Shown here: positions 28,641-36,950 of the stretch, piece after piece | How the letters are laid out: every line of letters begins with the position of its first letter | Numbering within the stretch: position 1 is the first letter of the stretch | Virus record (IMG/VR): IMGVR_UViG_3300032665_000074 | Span: 1-41,593 of that record | Strand: one strand, 5' to 3' | DNA: 41,593 bases | DNA from: a virus | Program-made: the position numbers and the translations under genes | The notes under the pieces: model-generated | Database searches by the model: none | What the model was told of the DNA's origin: nothing | What the model saw: the letters and a program-made list of their open reading frames with translations, nothing else

Positions 28641-30788
28641 GTGCAACTTCAAAAACTTCAATTTCGTCCGGGTTTAAATCTCGAAGGAACCGACTATTCG
28701 AACGAGGGCGGTTGGAGTTATGGCGATAAGATTAGGTTTCGTTCTGGTTTCCCAGAAAAGATAGGTGGGTGGAGTCAAGTTGTGTCTGCAACCTATAACG
28801 GAGTGTGCCGATCGCTGTGGTCTTGGTTGGCTGGGGATCTAGGAGCCGGCGCTTCTTATCTAGGTGTAGGTACTAATACTAAGTACTATATATTTTCTGG
28901 CGGTACGTACAACGATATAACGCCAATCACCCAGACTTCGACCCTGACAAATCCTTTTGCTACCAACAATGGTAGCCCTATCGTAACTGTAACTGATGGT
29001 ACATACACCCCTAATGTGGGTGATTTTGTAATTTTTTCAGGTGGCACCGCTGTAGGCGGTTTGACTATATCTGGGGAATATCAGGTAGCTAGTTCTGTAT
29101 CTTCTACGCAGTACACCATACAAGCGGCTTCTAACGCTACATCTACGACTACAGGTGGTGGTACGGTAACTGCTCAATACGAATACCCCATAGGCCTTAA
29201 CGTGTATAGCGTAGGTACTGGATGGGGCGCTGGCCCTTGGTCTCGTGGTACTTGGGGCTCTTCCTATGCGACTGGTATCGGGGAACAGCTGCGTCTGTGG
29301 TCTAACGACAACTTTGGTACTGACTTAGTTATATCACCTCGCGGTGGTCCTATTTTCTATTGGGCTGATTCAAGTGGGGTATCTACAAGGTCACAGTCCA
29401 TAACAGCTTTGGCTAACACTACGACAGCACTCACGGACGCATCCACGTTCGGATCAGGAGCTACTTCCATCACGGTATCTTCTACTGCAGCGCCTAACGT
29501 CTATCCGTACATGGTTATAACCGGCACTGGACTTCCTGCCAATACGCAGGTGTCTTCATCGTATGTGACTGGGTCTACCACTGTACCAATTACAAAAACA
29601 ACCACATCAGCCAGTTCGGGTAACTATTCATTTTCCTACGCTGGGGCTTTTGCTCCTGTAGCTACTTATCAGGTCATCACTTCGGCCATTCAGGAATTTG
29701 TTCTTGCGTTCGGATCTAACTCTTACAACCCCAATAATGCGGGAACTGAGTTTAATCCGTTGCTGGTTAGATGGTCAGATCAGGCAAACCCCTACCAATG
29801 GATCCCAATTATCACCAACCAATCTGGTGAATATCAGCTAACTAACGGGTCATACATCCTGTGCTCAAGAGCTACTAGGCAAGAAATTCTTATCTGGACT
29901 GACACCGCGCTGTATTCAATGCAGTATGTAGGTGCGCCCTACGTTTGGGGCTTTCAGATCCTTATGGACAATATTACCTGCATGTCTCCCAACTCTCCGA
30001 TTACGGTTAACAACGCTACGTACTGGATGGGGCGTGACCGGTTCTATATCTACACCGGTAGAGTGGAAGTGCTGCCGTGTACTTTAAAGCAATACATTTT
30101 TGAAGATATCAACTACGACCAAGCCTACCAAGTTTTTTCCGGAACCAATAACGGATTTAACGAAATTTGGTGGTGTTACATAAGTAAAAACAGCGGTGGC
30201 ACCGTTGTAGACAAATACGTCGTATATAACTACTTGGATAGAGTCTGGTACTACGGTACGTGGAGTACTTACAACCCGGTAACGGGTAACTTCGATGCAC
30301 TTAATGGACGATCGGCTTGGATTCAATCTGGTATGCTGCCATATCCCGTAGCTGCTGATTACAATAACAGGCTTCTATACCACGAATCAGGTACGGATGA
30401 TAACGCTACGTCTACTACGTATCCGATCTACGCTTACGCTCAGTCTTCTGACTTTGACATAGGTGACGGTCACAACTTCGGGTTCGTATGGCGCATCCTC
30501 CCAGATATTAATTTCAATGGGTCTACGGTCAACAATCCCTATGTGACGATGACTATTACGCCAAGATACAACTCAGGTACACCGTACGGTGTGGCAGATA
30601 CTCCTCAAGTTATCAGCGCTCAGAACTACACTAACGTATCTGAATACCAAGTTCAGCAATTCACTGGGCAGGTTTACACGCGACTTCGTGGTCGTCAGAT
30701 GTGTTTCAGGATTGAATCTAATAGCATAGGAGCGGCATGGCAGCTTGGAACTCCCCGCATTAGCGTGCGCCCTGATGGCAGAAGGTAA
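28641..30788 (+). CDS. Tail hub / DNA stabilisation protein (P22 gp10-like)
   Basis: A 715-aa protein with a GTG start behind TAGGAG. The opening FRPGLNLEGTDYSNEGGWSY with FRSGFPEKIGGWSQV, the central ALYSMQYVGAPYVWGFQILM, and NNATYWMGRDRFYIYTGRVE with FNEIWWCYISKN match podovirus tail proteins related to P22 gp10. These close the portal-neck channel and support the fibres. Two Ser/Thr-rich beta insertions lie at about residues 100-175 and 250-340. The position after the lysis gene and before internal proteins fits a tail-assembly block. Confidence 0.83.
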   Translation: MQLQKLQFRPGLNLEGTDYSNEGGWSYGDKIRFRSGFPEKIGGWSQVVSATYNGVCRSLWSWLAGDLGAGASYLGVGTNTKYYIFSGGTYNDITPITQTSTLTNPFATNNGSPIVTVTDGTYTPNVGDFVIFSGGTAVGGLTISGEYQVASSVSSTQYTIQAASNATSTTTGGGTVTAQYEYPIGLNVYSVGTGWGAGPWSRGTWGSSYATGIGEQLRLWSNDNFGTDLVISPRGGPIFYWADSSGVSTRSQSITALANTTTALTDASTFGSGATSITVSSTAAPNVYPYMVITGTGLPANTQVSSSYVTGSTTVPITKTTTSASSGNYSFSYAGAFAPVATYQVITSAIQEFVLAFGSNSYNPNNAGTEFNPLLVRWSDQANPYQWIPIITNQSGEYQLTNGSYILCSRATRQEILIWTDTALYSMQYVGAPYVWGFQILMDNITCMSPNSPITVNNATYWMGRDRFYIYTGRVEVLPCTLKQYIFEDINYDQAYQVFSGTNNGFNEIWWCYISKNSGGTVVDKYVVYNYLDRVWYYGTWSTYNPVTGNFDALNGRSAWIQSGMLPYPVAADYNNRLLYHESGTDDNATSTTYPIYAYAQSSDFDIGDGHNFGFVWRILPDINFNGSTVNNPYVTMTITPRYNSGTPYGVADTPQVISAQNYTNVSEYQVQQFTGQVYTRLRGRQMCFRIESNSIGAAWQLGTPRISVRPDGRR

Positions 30789-30790
30789 TC

Positions 30791-31453
30791 ATGACTTCAA
30801 ATATTACCCAGCAAAAGCTGTTATCTCTTAAAGATACTAAAGCACCTAACTTACCTATCCCTCCGGTAGAGTACAGCCAACAGTTTTCAGACCAGCTTAA
30901 CAACGTGCTTAGGTTGTACTTCAACCAGATAGATGCTTTTACTCAGACATTCTCTACGGGAGCCAGTGCTATTTACTTAGGGTTTCCTTATGGTGCTTTT
31001 AGTAGCACAGTTACCCAGACCGCCGTCGCTGCTAACACTCCGCAGCATGTCAATCTTAACAGCACTGATTTCTCCAACGGGGTGAGTCTTAACGCGGCCA
31101 ACGATATAACGGTGCAGTACGCTGGTATATACAACTTTGCGTTTAGTGTGCAGACTACGAATTCAGATACGCAGACCCATGACGTAGACATTTATTTTAG
31201 GAAGAATGGTGTCCCTGTCGCCAACAGCGCTAGTGTGTTTTCAGTGGTTAGTACCCACGGGGGTCAGCCGGGTTATCAGGTCGCAGCGGCTAATTTCTTC
31301 ATAAAGATGTTGCCTACCGACTACTTAGAAATGTATTGGTCTACCAATTCTACTCAGGTTCAGCTTAACTACCTTCCGGCGATTACAACGCCTTTTATCA
31401 GTCCGGGCGCACCCTCGGTAGTGCTTACAGCTAGCTTCGTATCAGCGATGTAA
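30791..31453 (+). CDS. C1q/jelly-roll-like tail protein, 220 aa
   Basis: A short helical N-terminus (residues 1-55) precedes a beta jelly-roll domain. Its signatures are DITVQYAGIYNFAFSVQTTN, VDIYFRKNGVPVANS, and FIKMLPTDYLEMYWSTNSTQ. Trimeric jelly rolls of this kind are common in phage tail and head-surface proteins. It starts 2 nt after the tail hub stop. A receptor- or subunit-binding role is inferred. Confidence 0.8.
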   Translation: MTSNITQQKLLSLKDTKAPNLPIPPVEYSQQFSDQLNNVLRLYFNQIDAFTQTFSTGASAIYLGFPYGAFSSTVTQTAVAANTPQHVNLNSTDFSNGVSLNAANDITVQYAGIYNFAFSVQTTNSDTQTHDVDIYFRKNGVPVANSASVFSVVSTHGGQPGYQVAAANFFIKMLPTDYLEMYWSTNSTQVQLNYLPAITTPFISPGAPSVVLTASFVSAM

Positions 31454-31470
31454 TGTGATAGGATTCCACT

Positions 31471-32274
31471 ATGAATTCCGTTGAAAAACCTAGAGTTACG
31501 TTGAAAGAGTTCAAGGCGGCTATGGCCGACTCCATCACATCGGGTCAGGTCAAACAAATAGATCCGCCACTTGAGCATTACCATACGCCCGGACTGTACG
31601 GGCGTCGTATTTTTGTACCCGGTGGTACAGCGGTTTTAACTAAGGTGCATAAGACGGAACACATCACGATCGCTCTTAAAGGTAGTTGCACTGTAGTAGA
31701 TGAGAAAGGTGTTAAGACAGAAGTTGTGGCTCCATCAGTATTTATCACAAAGCCGGGTACCCGGAGGGCGGTCTACGCTCACGACGATGTCGAATGGATC
31801 ACAGTGCATGCAACCGAGGAACAAGATGTGGAAAAGCTGGAAGCTACACTTGTTTGCGATTCTCAGGAAGAAGTAGACCGCGAGGACTACATGCGAGTGC
31901 TTGTAGAAAATAACACTAACGAGAAGTGGGCACGTAACCTTTCTGAAAATCCTAGAACTTGGTCAGACGATATGGCTGGCGACACCGGGTACTACATCGC
32001 TGATTCTGTGATTGAAGGTAAAGGTGTATTTGCTGATAAGGATTACGACGCTGGTGATTTTATTGGTGTGACTAGATTAGGTGTTATGCGCACGCCCATG
32101 GGAAGGTATACTAACCACAGCATTAATCCTAACTGTGTATTCCGCGCCGAACCCAACCGCATAGTAGCAATAGCTGCTAGAACCATATACGAAGGCGAAG
32201 AGATAACGGTGTGCTACCGCCTAGCCCGCAAAGTAAACATCGAGGCTACTAAGCTTCTGGAGAAATTATCATGA
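31471..32274 (+). CDS. Cupin-SET fusion, putative protein lysine methyltransferase
   Basis: A 267-aa two-domain protein. Residues about 40-115 form a cupin-like barrel (YGRRIFVPGGTAVLTKVHKT; HITIALKGSCTVVDEKG; PGTRRAVYAHDDVEWITVH) with H60/H64 as possible metal ligands. Residues about 175-252 carry the SET core: EGKGVFADKDYDAGDFIGV, then the AdoMet/active-site motif TNHSINPNC (214-222) and EGEEITVCYR (241-250), where SET enzymes place the catalytic tyrosine. SET proteins methylate lysines using AdoMet. Its stop overlaps the next internal-protein gene (ATGA). The target is unknown and may be viral or host. Confidence 0.88.
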   Translation: MNSVEKPRVTLKEFKAAMADSITSGQVKQIDPPLEHYHTPGLYGRRIFVPGGTAVLTKVHKTEHITIALKGSCTVVDEKGVKTEVVAPSVFITKPGTRRAVYAHDDVEWITVHATEEQDVEKLEATLVCDSQEEVDREDYMRVLVENNTNEKWARNLSENPRTWSDDMAGDTGYYIADSVIEGKGVFADKDYDAGDFIGVTRLGVMRTPMGRYTNHSINPNCVFRAEPNRIVAIAARTIYEGEEITVCYRLARKVNIEATKLLEKLS

Positions 32275-33485
32275 GTTTTGTAGATATCGCTGCAGCTATT
32301 GGTGGGGTTGCTCTCGAAGCTGGAGCCAGCGAAGCTGTAGCCGGTGGAATTGGAGCCGTTGGCGCTGGCGCTTTAGGTGGGGCTGGTATGGGCGCAGCCA
32401 CTTCCGCTCTTACTGGTGGGAATGTTGGACAGGGCGCTTTATTTGGTGCTCTCGGTGGAGGACTTACGGGTGGTATCGGTTCCGCTATAGGTGCTGGCGG
32501 TGGCGCTGCTGCCGCATCTGCTACCCCCTCTGCTGCTGGTAGCGTAGCTAACGCTATCGATACTCCAATTAGTAGTTTAACTCCTGATATTACTAGCGAA
32601 CAAATAGCATCTAGCTTTCCCGGTACTTCAGCTCAAGAGTATAACCCTTTGGCTAACATGAACGATGTTCTGGATACAACTGGAAGTCAGACTGGTTCAC
32701 AGGCCGCACAAACAGCACCTGCTTTAACACCTCAACAAACTGCTGCGGCATCACTTAAGAATTCATTCTTTGGTAAAAACCCGTTAATGACCGTAGGTGC
32801 TGGTGGAGTTCTGGGTAGTATTTTAGGTAGGGGCATTTCGCCTTCTCAAGCTACACCTCCCGGCCCTGCATACAACCCGCTGGTTGGGTATAAGTTCAAT
32901 CCTTCTACATTCCAGAAACAACCCGCTGGATATACCGGCTATCTCAATTACGCGCAAGGGTATGCTGATGGTGGGATTGCTTCTCTGCAGAATTCGGATC
33001 CTTCTTTGATGGCTTCTGGTACGGATAAGATGGACTTTATGAGTAGCGGTGCATACCCCATGAGTCAGCAGAAGATGAACTTCTATTCATCACCATCCCA
33101 AATGCCGACAAGTGCTCAACAGGCCATGTCTAGTTATGAGCCCACTACTAACCCACTTACCGGTGAAGAGACTAACCATTTTGCCGAAGGAGGCATTACG
33201 GATCTGGGTGGGTATTCTGACGGTGGTCGTATGATTAAAGGTCCGGGAGATGGAGTATCAGATTCCGTGCCGGCCACTATTGCTGATAAACAGCCTGCTC
33301 GCCTTGCGGATGGGGAGTTCGTGGTGCCGGCGCGTATCGTGTCAGAACTGGGTAATGGTTCTTCGGATGCTGGTGCGCGTAAGCTATACGATATGATGGA
33401 TCGGGTACAAAAGTCTCGTCGCAAGACGACCGGTAAAGGTAAGGTAGCTGTGGATTCCAAAGCAACTAAGGCACTACCCGCATGA
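32271..33485 (+). CDS. Internal virion / ejection-type protein, 404 aa
   Basis: The N-terminal 90 residues are a Gly/Ala-rich hydrophobic stretch (GAVGAGALGGAGMGAATSAL) like those of proteins that enter membranes during DNA ejection. Flexible middle parts contain 'GGI' motifs (YADGGIASLQ, FAEGGITDLGGYSDGGRMIK). A conserved C-terminal motif reads GPGDGVSDSVPATIADKQPA, then RLADGEFVVPARIVSELGNG and SDAGARKLYDMMDRV, a motif frequent in podovirus internal proteins. It overlaps the SET gene before it and the GNAT-like gene after it by 4 nt each. Confidence 0.8.
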   Translation: MSFVDIAAAIGGVALEAGASEAVAGGIGAVGAGALGGAGMGAATSALTGGNVGQGALFGALGGGLTGGIGSAIGAGGGAAAASATPSAAGSVANAIDTPISSLTPDITSEQIASSFPGTSAQEYNPLANMNDVLDTTGSQTGSQAAQTAPALTPQQTAAASLKNSFFGKNPLMTVGAGGVLGSILGRGISPSQATPPGPAYNPLVGYKFNPSTFQKQPAGYTGYLNYAQGYADGGIASLQNSDPSLMASGTDKMDFMSSGAYPMSQQKMNFYSSPSQMPTSAQQAMSSYEPTTNPLTGEETNHFAEGGITDLGGYSDGGRMIKGPGDGVSDSVPATIADKQPARLADGEFVVPARIVSELGNGSSDAGARKLYDMMDRVQKSRRKTTGKGKVAVDSKATKALPA

Positions 33486-33895
33486 CTCTAGTAGTACAGC
33501 CTGTAACTGTGCAGTACGCTGCTCAGGTTTGGCCTTTGGTAGAAGCCTATATCGAGGAAGCTGTTAAGTATTCCAACGGGGATTACACTATAGAGCAGCT
33601 TAAAGCCTTTGTATGCACGGGGCAACAGACCTTGATTGTGGCGGTAGATTCTGATAATAAGATTCAGGGTGCGGCTACTGTTTTTTTCGATAACGGGCCA
33701 AACCACAGAGTGGCCTTTATAACCGCTATTGGCGGTAAAATGATTACAGGGAAGGATACCTTCCTACAATTACGTGCTGTCCTCGGACTGCAGGGCGCTA
33801 CTAAAATCCAAGGAACCGTTAGGCCTTCTATGGCTAGGTTAATTAAGAAACACGGCTTTAGTGAAGTTGCCGTTCTTATGGAGATTAAATTATGA
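33482..33895 (+). CDS. GNAT-like acetyltransferase-fold protein
   Basis: A 137-aa protein with the beta-alpha order of N-acetyltransferases: VQPVTVQYAAQVWPLVEAYI helix, a TLIVAVDSDNKIQGAATVFF strand pair, and an FITAIGGKMI strand. A C-terminal helix-strand (SMARLIKKHGFSEVAVLMEI) resembles 'yxxxGFxxxxxxM'. The classic acetyl-CoA loop (Q/RxxGxG/A) is not clear, so activity is uncertain. Small GNAT-like proteins are recurrent in this position in podoviruses. It is joined by ATGA overlaps to internal-protein genes on both sides. Confidence 0.72.
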   Translation: MTLVVQPVTVQYAAQVWPLVEAYIEEAVKYSNGDYTIEQLKAFVCTGQQTLIVAVDSDNKIQGAATVFFDNGPNHRVAFITAIGGKMITGKDTFLQLRAVLGLQGATKIQGTVRPSMARLIKKHGFSEVAVLMEIKL

Positions 33896-35313
33896 GTGGC
33901 AATCCACCTTCGGCGCAACCTTCGAACACTACATCGCAGGTAACTAATACTACTATCCCTACCTATTTGCAGCCTTATGCCACAGCGATGCTTGGCGGGG
34001 CTATGAATCAGGCGTTTACACAAGACGCTAATGGAAACATTACAGGGACTACTCCATACACGCCGTTTTCGGCTCAATCTCCTAGCACAGTAAACCAAGC
34101 GCTCAGTCAGGCTAGTCAGGATGTAGCGGGTTTCACCCCTCTTCAGCAACAGTCTCAGGCTGGTATTGCAGGACTTCAGCTTCCGGGTCAGTTTGGTCAA
34201 GCCTCTGATATAACTGGACAAGCCGCTCAAGGGTCATTGGGTGTAGCAGGCGGCGCTGCTCCGGGCCTTACTGGTGGTGCTCTTGGTTATGGGGCGCAAG
34301 GCGCTGGGTACGGCGCTATGGGGGCGGGTGTTGGTGCTCAGGCTTTAGGTTCACAGAACCAGCTGATTAACCAGATCCAAGATCCTACGACGATGCAGAA
34401 CTTGATGAGCACGTTCATGGATTACAACCTCCCGGCGCAGCAGCAGTTACTTGCTCAGCAGACGGGTATTCAGGGCGCTCAGGAACAATCAGCAGCTACA
34501 TCATCCGGGGCTTTCGGTGGATCTCGTGAGGCGTTAGCCAACGCTCTTAACCAACAGGCGGGTAACATCGCCCAGTCTAATTTGGTAGGTAATGCGTACA
34601 ACTCAGCGTATACAGACGCTGTTAATGCACTTACTCAGAACGTAGGTCAAAACATCCAACGTCAGGGGCTTGGTATCCAAGGTGCTCAGACAGGTCTGGC
34701 CGGCGCTCAAACAGGTCTTCAAGGTATCGGACAGGGTATCAATGCTCAGCAACTAGGGCTTCAGGGATATGGTCAGGCAGGTACTGAGGCTACTAACCTT
34801 GCAAATATCGGGCAGAACGCACTTACGGCTCAAGAAGGGATTTACGGACTGCAGGCTCAGACCGGTGGAACTCAGCAGCAACAGCAGCAGAACATTATTA
34901 ATCAGGCTATGACTGATTACTCTACTGCACAGCAGTACCCGTACCAGCAGTATTCGTTCCTTAGCGATCTTCTTCACGGCTTGCCGGTATCGTCTACGAC
35001 TTCGCAGAATTACACGGCTGCTCCTAACGCTGCGTCTACAACAGCGGGTCTTGGTATTGCAGGTCTGGGTCTTTCAAATGCGATGTCTGATGTACGCACA
35101 AAGCAGAACATTCAACCGGTTGGCCGGTTGAAGAACGGTATTACTCTATTCGAGTTTAACTACAAGCCTGAGTTTGGCGATCCTTCAATTAGGTACCGCG
35201 GTGTTATGGCTCAGGAAGTTGAGCGGGTTATTCCGGATGCAGTGGGTGTACTCGATAACGGATACAAGTACGTTAATTACGACATGGTTGGCACTCGGAT
35301 GGAGGCTGTATGA
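33892..35313 (+). CDS. Gln/Gly-rich internal protein with S74 chaperone domain
   Basis: A 473-aa protein. Residues 1-390 are Gly/Gln/Ala-rich with imperfect repeats (IQGAQTGLAGAQTGLQGIGQ) and long helices, like ejection proteins. The C-terminus is an intramolecular chaperone (peptidase S74): SDVRTKQNIQPV (S399, K404), LFEFNYKPEFGD, YRGVMAQEVERVIPDAVGVL, YKYVNYDMV. In fibre proteins this domain trimerises the shaft and cuts itself off at the Ser of SDxRxK. Here it is linked to an internal-type body, and the usual Ser-Lys dyad is present. It overlaps both neighbours by 4 nt. Confidence 0.85.
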   Translation: MSGNPPSAQPSNTTSQVTNTTIPTYLQPYATAMLGGAMNQAFTQDANGNITGTTPYTPFSAQSPSTVNQALSQASQDVAGFTPLQQQSQAGIAGLQLPGQFGQASDITGQAAQGSLGVAGGAAPGLTGGALGYGAQGAGYGAMGAGVGAQALGSQNQLINQIQDPTTMQNLMSTFMDYNLPAQQQLLAQQTGIQGAQEQSAATSSGAFGGSREALANALNQQAGNIAQSNLVGNAYNSAYTDAVNALTQNVGQNIQRQGLGIQGAQTGLAGAQTGLQGIGQGINAQQLGLQGYGQAGTEATNLANIGQNALTAQEGIYGLQAQTGGTQQQQQQNIINQAMTDYSTAQQYPYQQYSFLSDLLHGLPVSSTTSQNYTAAPNAASTTAGLGIAGLGLSNAMSDVRTKQNIQPVGRLKNGITLFEFNYKPEFGDPSIRYRGVMAQEVERVIPDAVGVLDNGYKYVNYDMVGTRMEAV

Positions 35314-36944
35314 TCGGTGATGCACTAAGTGATATGGCTAATGCCCAGAAGTTAAGCATCGCTCAGCTTCAGAAATCTGTACAGGATGGATCACTGCCGT
35401 CCTACATAGGCATCCCGCTTATCCAGCAGAAAACTAAAGAAAGACAAGAGGCTATGGCTGCTCTACAAGGGCAACAGAGCCAGAATCAACCCCCTATTGG
35501 GGAACAAGTTATGCAGGCTGCGGATCAGGTAACTCGTCCGGAAGAACCCCCCGCGCCCACCCTTCCGGCGACCGATCGCCAGCGGCCTGCTCCCTCTCGT
35601 GGTATTGACTCAGCACAGAGCAACCTCCCAGACTCTTTCGCCAGCGGCGGCATCGTTGCGTTTAGCGGTGAAGATGGCTCTCAGGTTAGATCAAACCCTA
35701 ATGAAAAATTTGTCAATGATCCATCATTCGGTATAGACCCTTCAGCGATAGCTGATTGGATGAACACACCTCCGGGCGGTTACTCTGATGAATACAAAGC
35801 TAGACAGGCTGCTTTAGAGGCTAACAAAAAAGGGTATTACAGTACTACGCAACCCTCTCCGTCTAAGGCTCGTGAATTAGCTGCGCAGTCTCAGCAAGGG
35901 CCATCTATGCTAGATCAGGCTTCTGACTGGTGGCATCAAAACGTATCTGGCCCTGCTTCTAATTACATACAAGATAAAGCTTATAACTTGGTTATGGGTG
36001 GGGATAAATCAGGAGGTGCTACACCTCCACAAACTACACCAGCTCCACAAGCTCCGCCTACACCTACTTTGAGCGCAAGTGATATAAATAGAACTGCACA
36101 GCCGCAGGGTATTAGGGCTGCTCCTGCTATAAACTTACCGCAAGGATTGCCGGCAGATACGACTCCTGCGCAAGCTGCTCCTACTACGGGTGGGATGGAC
36201 TTCGATAAATTGATGCAGCAACAGCGTGCGGGCAGAGAAGACCTACGTAATATGATCCTTGGCCAAGGCGCGGACGATACTGATAAGTTGAAGCAAGTTC
36301 AGAATATGGCTTTGCTTAGAGCCGGTCTGGGCATCATGGGCGGCAGATCTCCGTTCTTCGGTGTTAATGTTGGTGAAGGCGCAATGCAGGGCGTGGATGC
36401 CTATCAAAAGGGTATCGAACAGCTCGATGCAGGTAAGCAGCAGCGCGTTAAGCAAGTAGTAGATATGGGCCTCAAAGGTCAGGATCTCGACAACACTTTG
36501 ACCCAGCTTGGCATTACCAAGGACTACTACGATGCCCATAAGGGTCTGTTCGAGGCTCAAGCAGATCTGGCACGCTCTGGTGCAATGGAAAACAGAGCTC
36601 AAACCGCGGCTATACCTGCCAAACTAGCGTTGCAGCAAGCTAAACTACAAGCTGCAGGTGCAGGTGGATCGGGTGGTAAAGGTTATATAGGTGCTACTAC
36701 CCAACAAAAGATAAAAGATAAGTATACTGGCGATCCCACAGGTACACCCGGATTTAATAAACTACCCAAAATCTATCAAGATGCTTTGACTGAGATTAAG
36801 GATCCTAGTAACCCTTCCTACCAGAAAGCCAAAGCACAATTAGATGCGACAAACAAATCTATGTACGTTAATGATTTAAACGAGGCTTATCAATCTAACC
36901 GACGGTCAACTTCATTCGATCCTTCTCAGTACTCTTTGGATTAA
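35310..36944 (+). CDS. Internal virion / ejection-type protein, 544 aa
   Basis: Starts MIGDALSDMANAQKLSIAQL. A helical N-terminus is followed by a long Pro/Gln-rich linker with SFASGGIVAFSGEDG (the same 'GGI' motif as the 404-aa protein). A conserved helical body follows, with LGIMGGRSPFFGVNVGEGAM and DAYQKGIEQLDAGKQQRVKQ, seen in podovirus internal proteins. The C-terminus is charged and helical. It is coupled (ATGA) to the S74 protein and lies directly ahead of the giant protein gene. Likely packaged in the capsid and ejected with DNA. Confidence 0.8.
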   Translation: MIGDALSDMANAQKLSIAQLQKSVQDGSLPSYIGIPLIQQKTKERQEAMAALQGQQSQNQPPIGEQVMQAADQVTRPEEPPAPTLPATDRQRPAPSRGIDSAQSNLPDSFASGGIVAFSGEDGSQVRSNPNEKFVNDPSFGIDPSAIADWMNTPPGGYSDEYKARQAALEANKKGYYSTTQPSPSKARELAAQSQQGPSMLDQASDWWHQNVSGPASNYIQDKAYNLVMGGDKSGGATPPQTTPAPQAPPTPTLSASDINRTAQPQGIRAAPAINLPQGLPADTTPAQAAPTTGGMDFDKLMQQQRAGREDLRNMILGQGADDTDKLKQVQNMALLRAGLGIMGGRSPFFGVNVGEGAMQGVDAYQKGIEQLDAGKQQRVKQVVDMGLKGQDLDNTLTQLGITKDYYDAHKGLFEAQADLARSGAMENRAQTAAIPAKLALQQAKLQAAGAGGSGGKGYIGATTQQKIKDKYTGDPTGTPGFNKLPKIYQDALTEIKDPSNPSYQKAKAQLDATNKSMYVNDLNEAYQSNRRSTSFDPSQYSLD

Positions 36945-36950
36945 AGACTA

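Noticed and set aside
33664-34230. Minus-strand 188-codon open frame
   Set aside because: Antisense to the GNAT-like and S74 protein genes; arginine/serine-rich composition typical of shadow frames.
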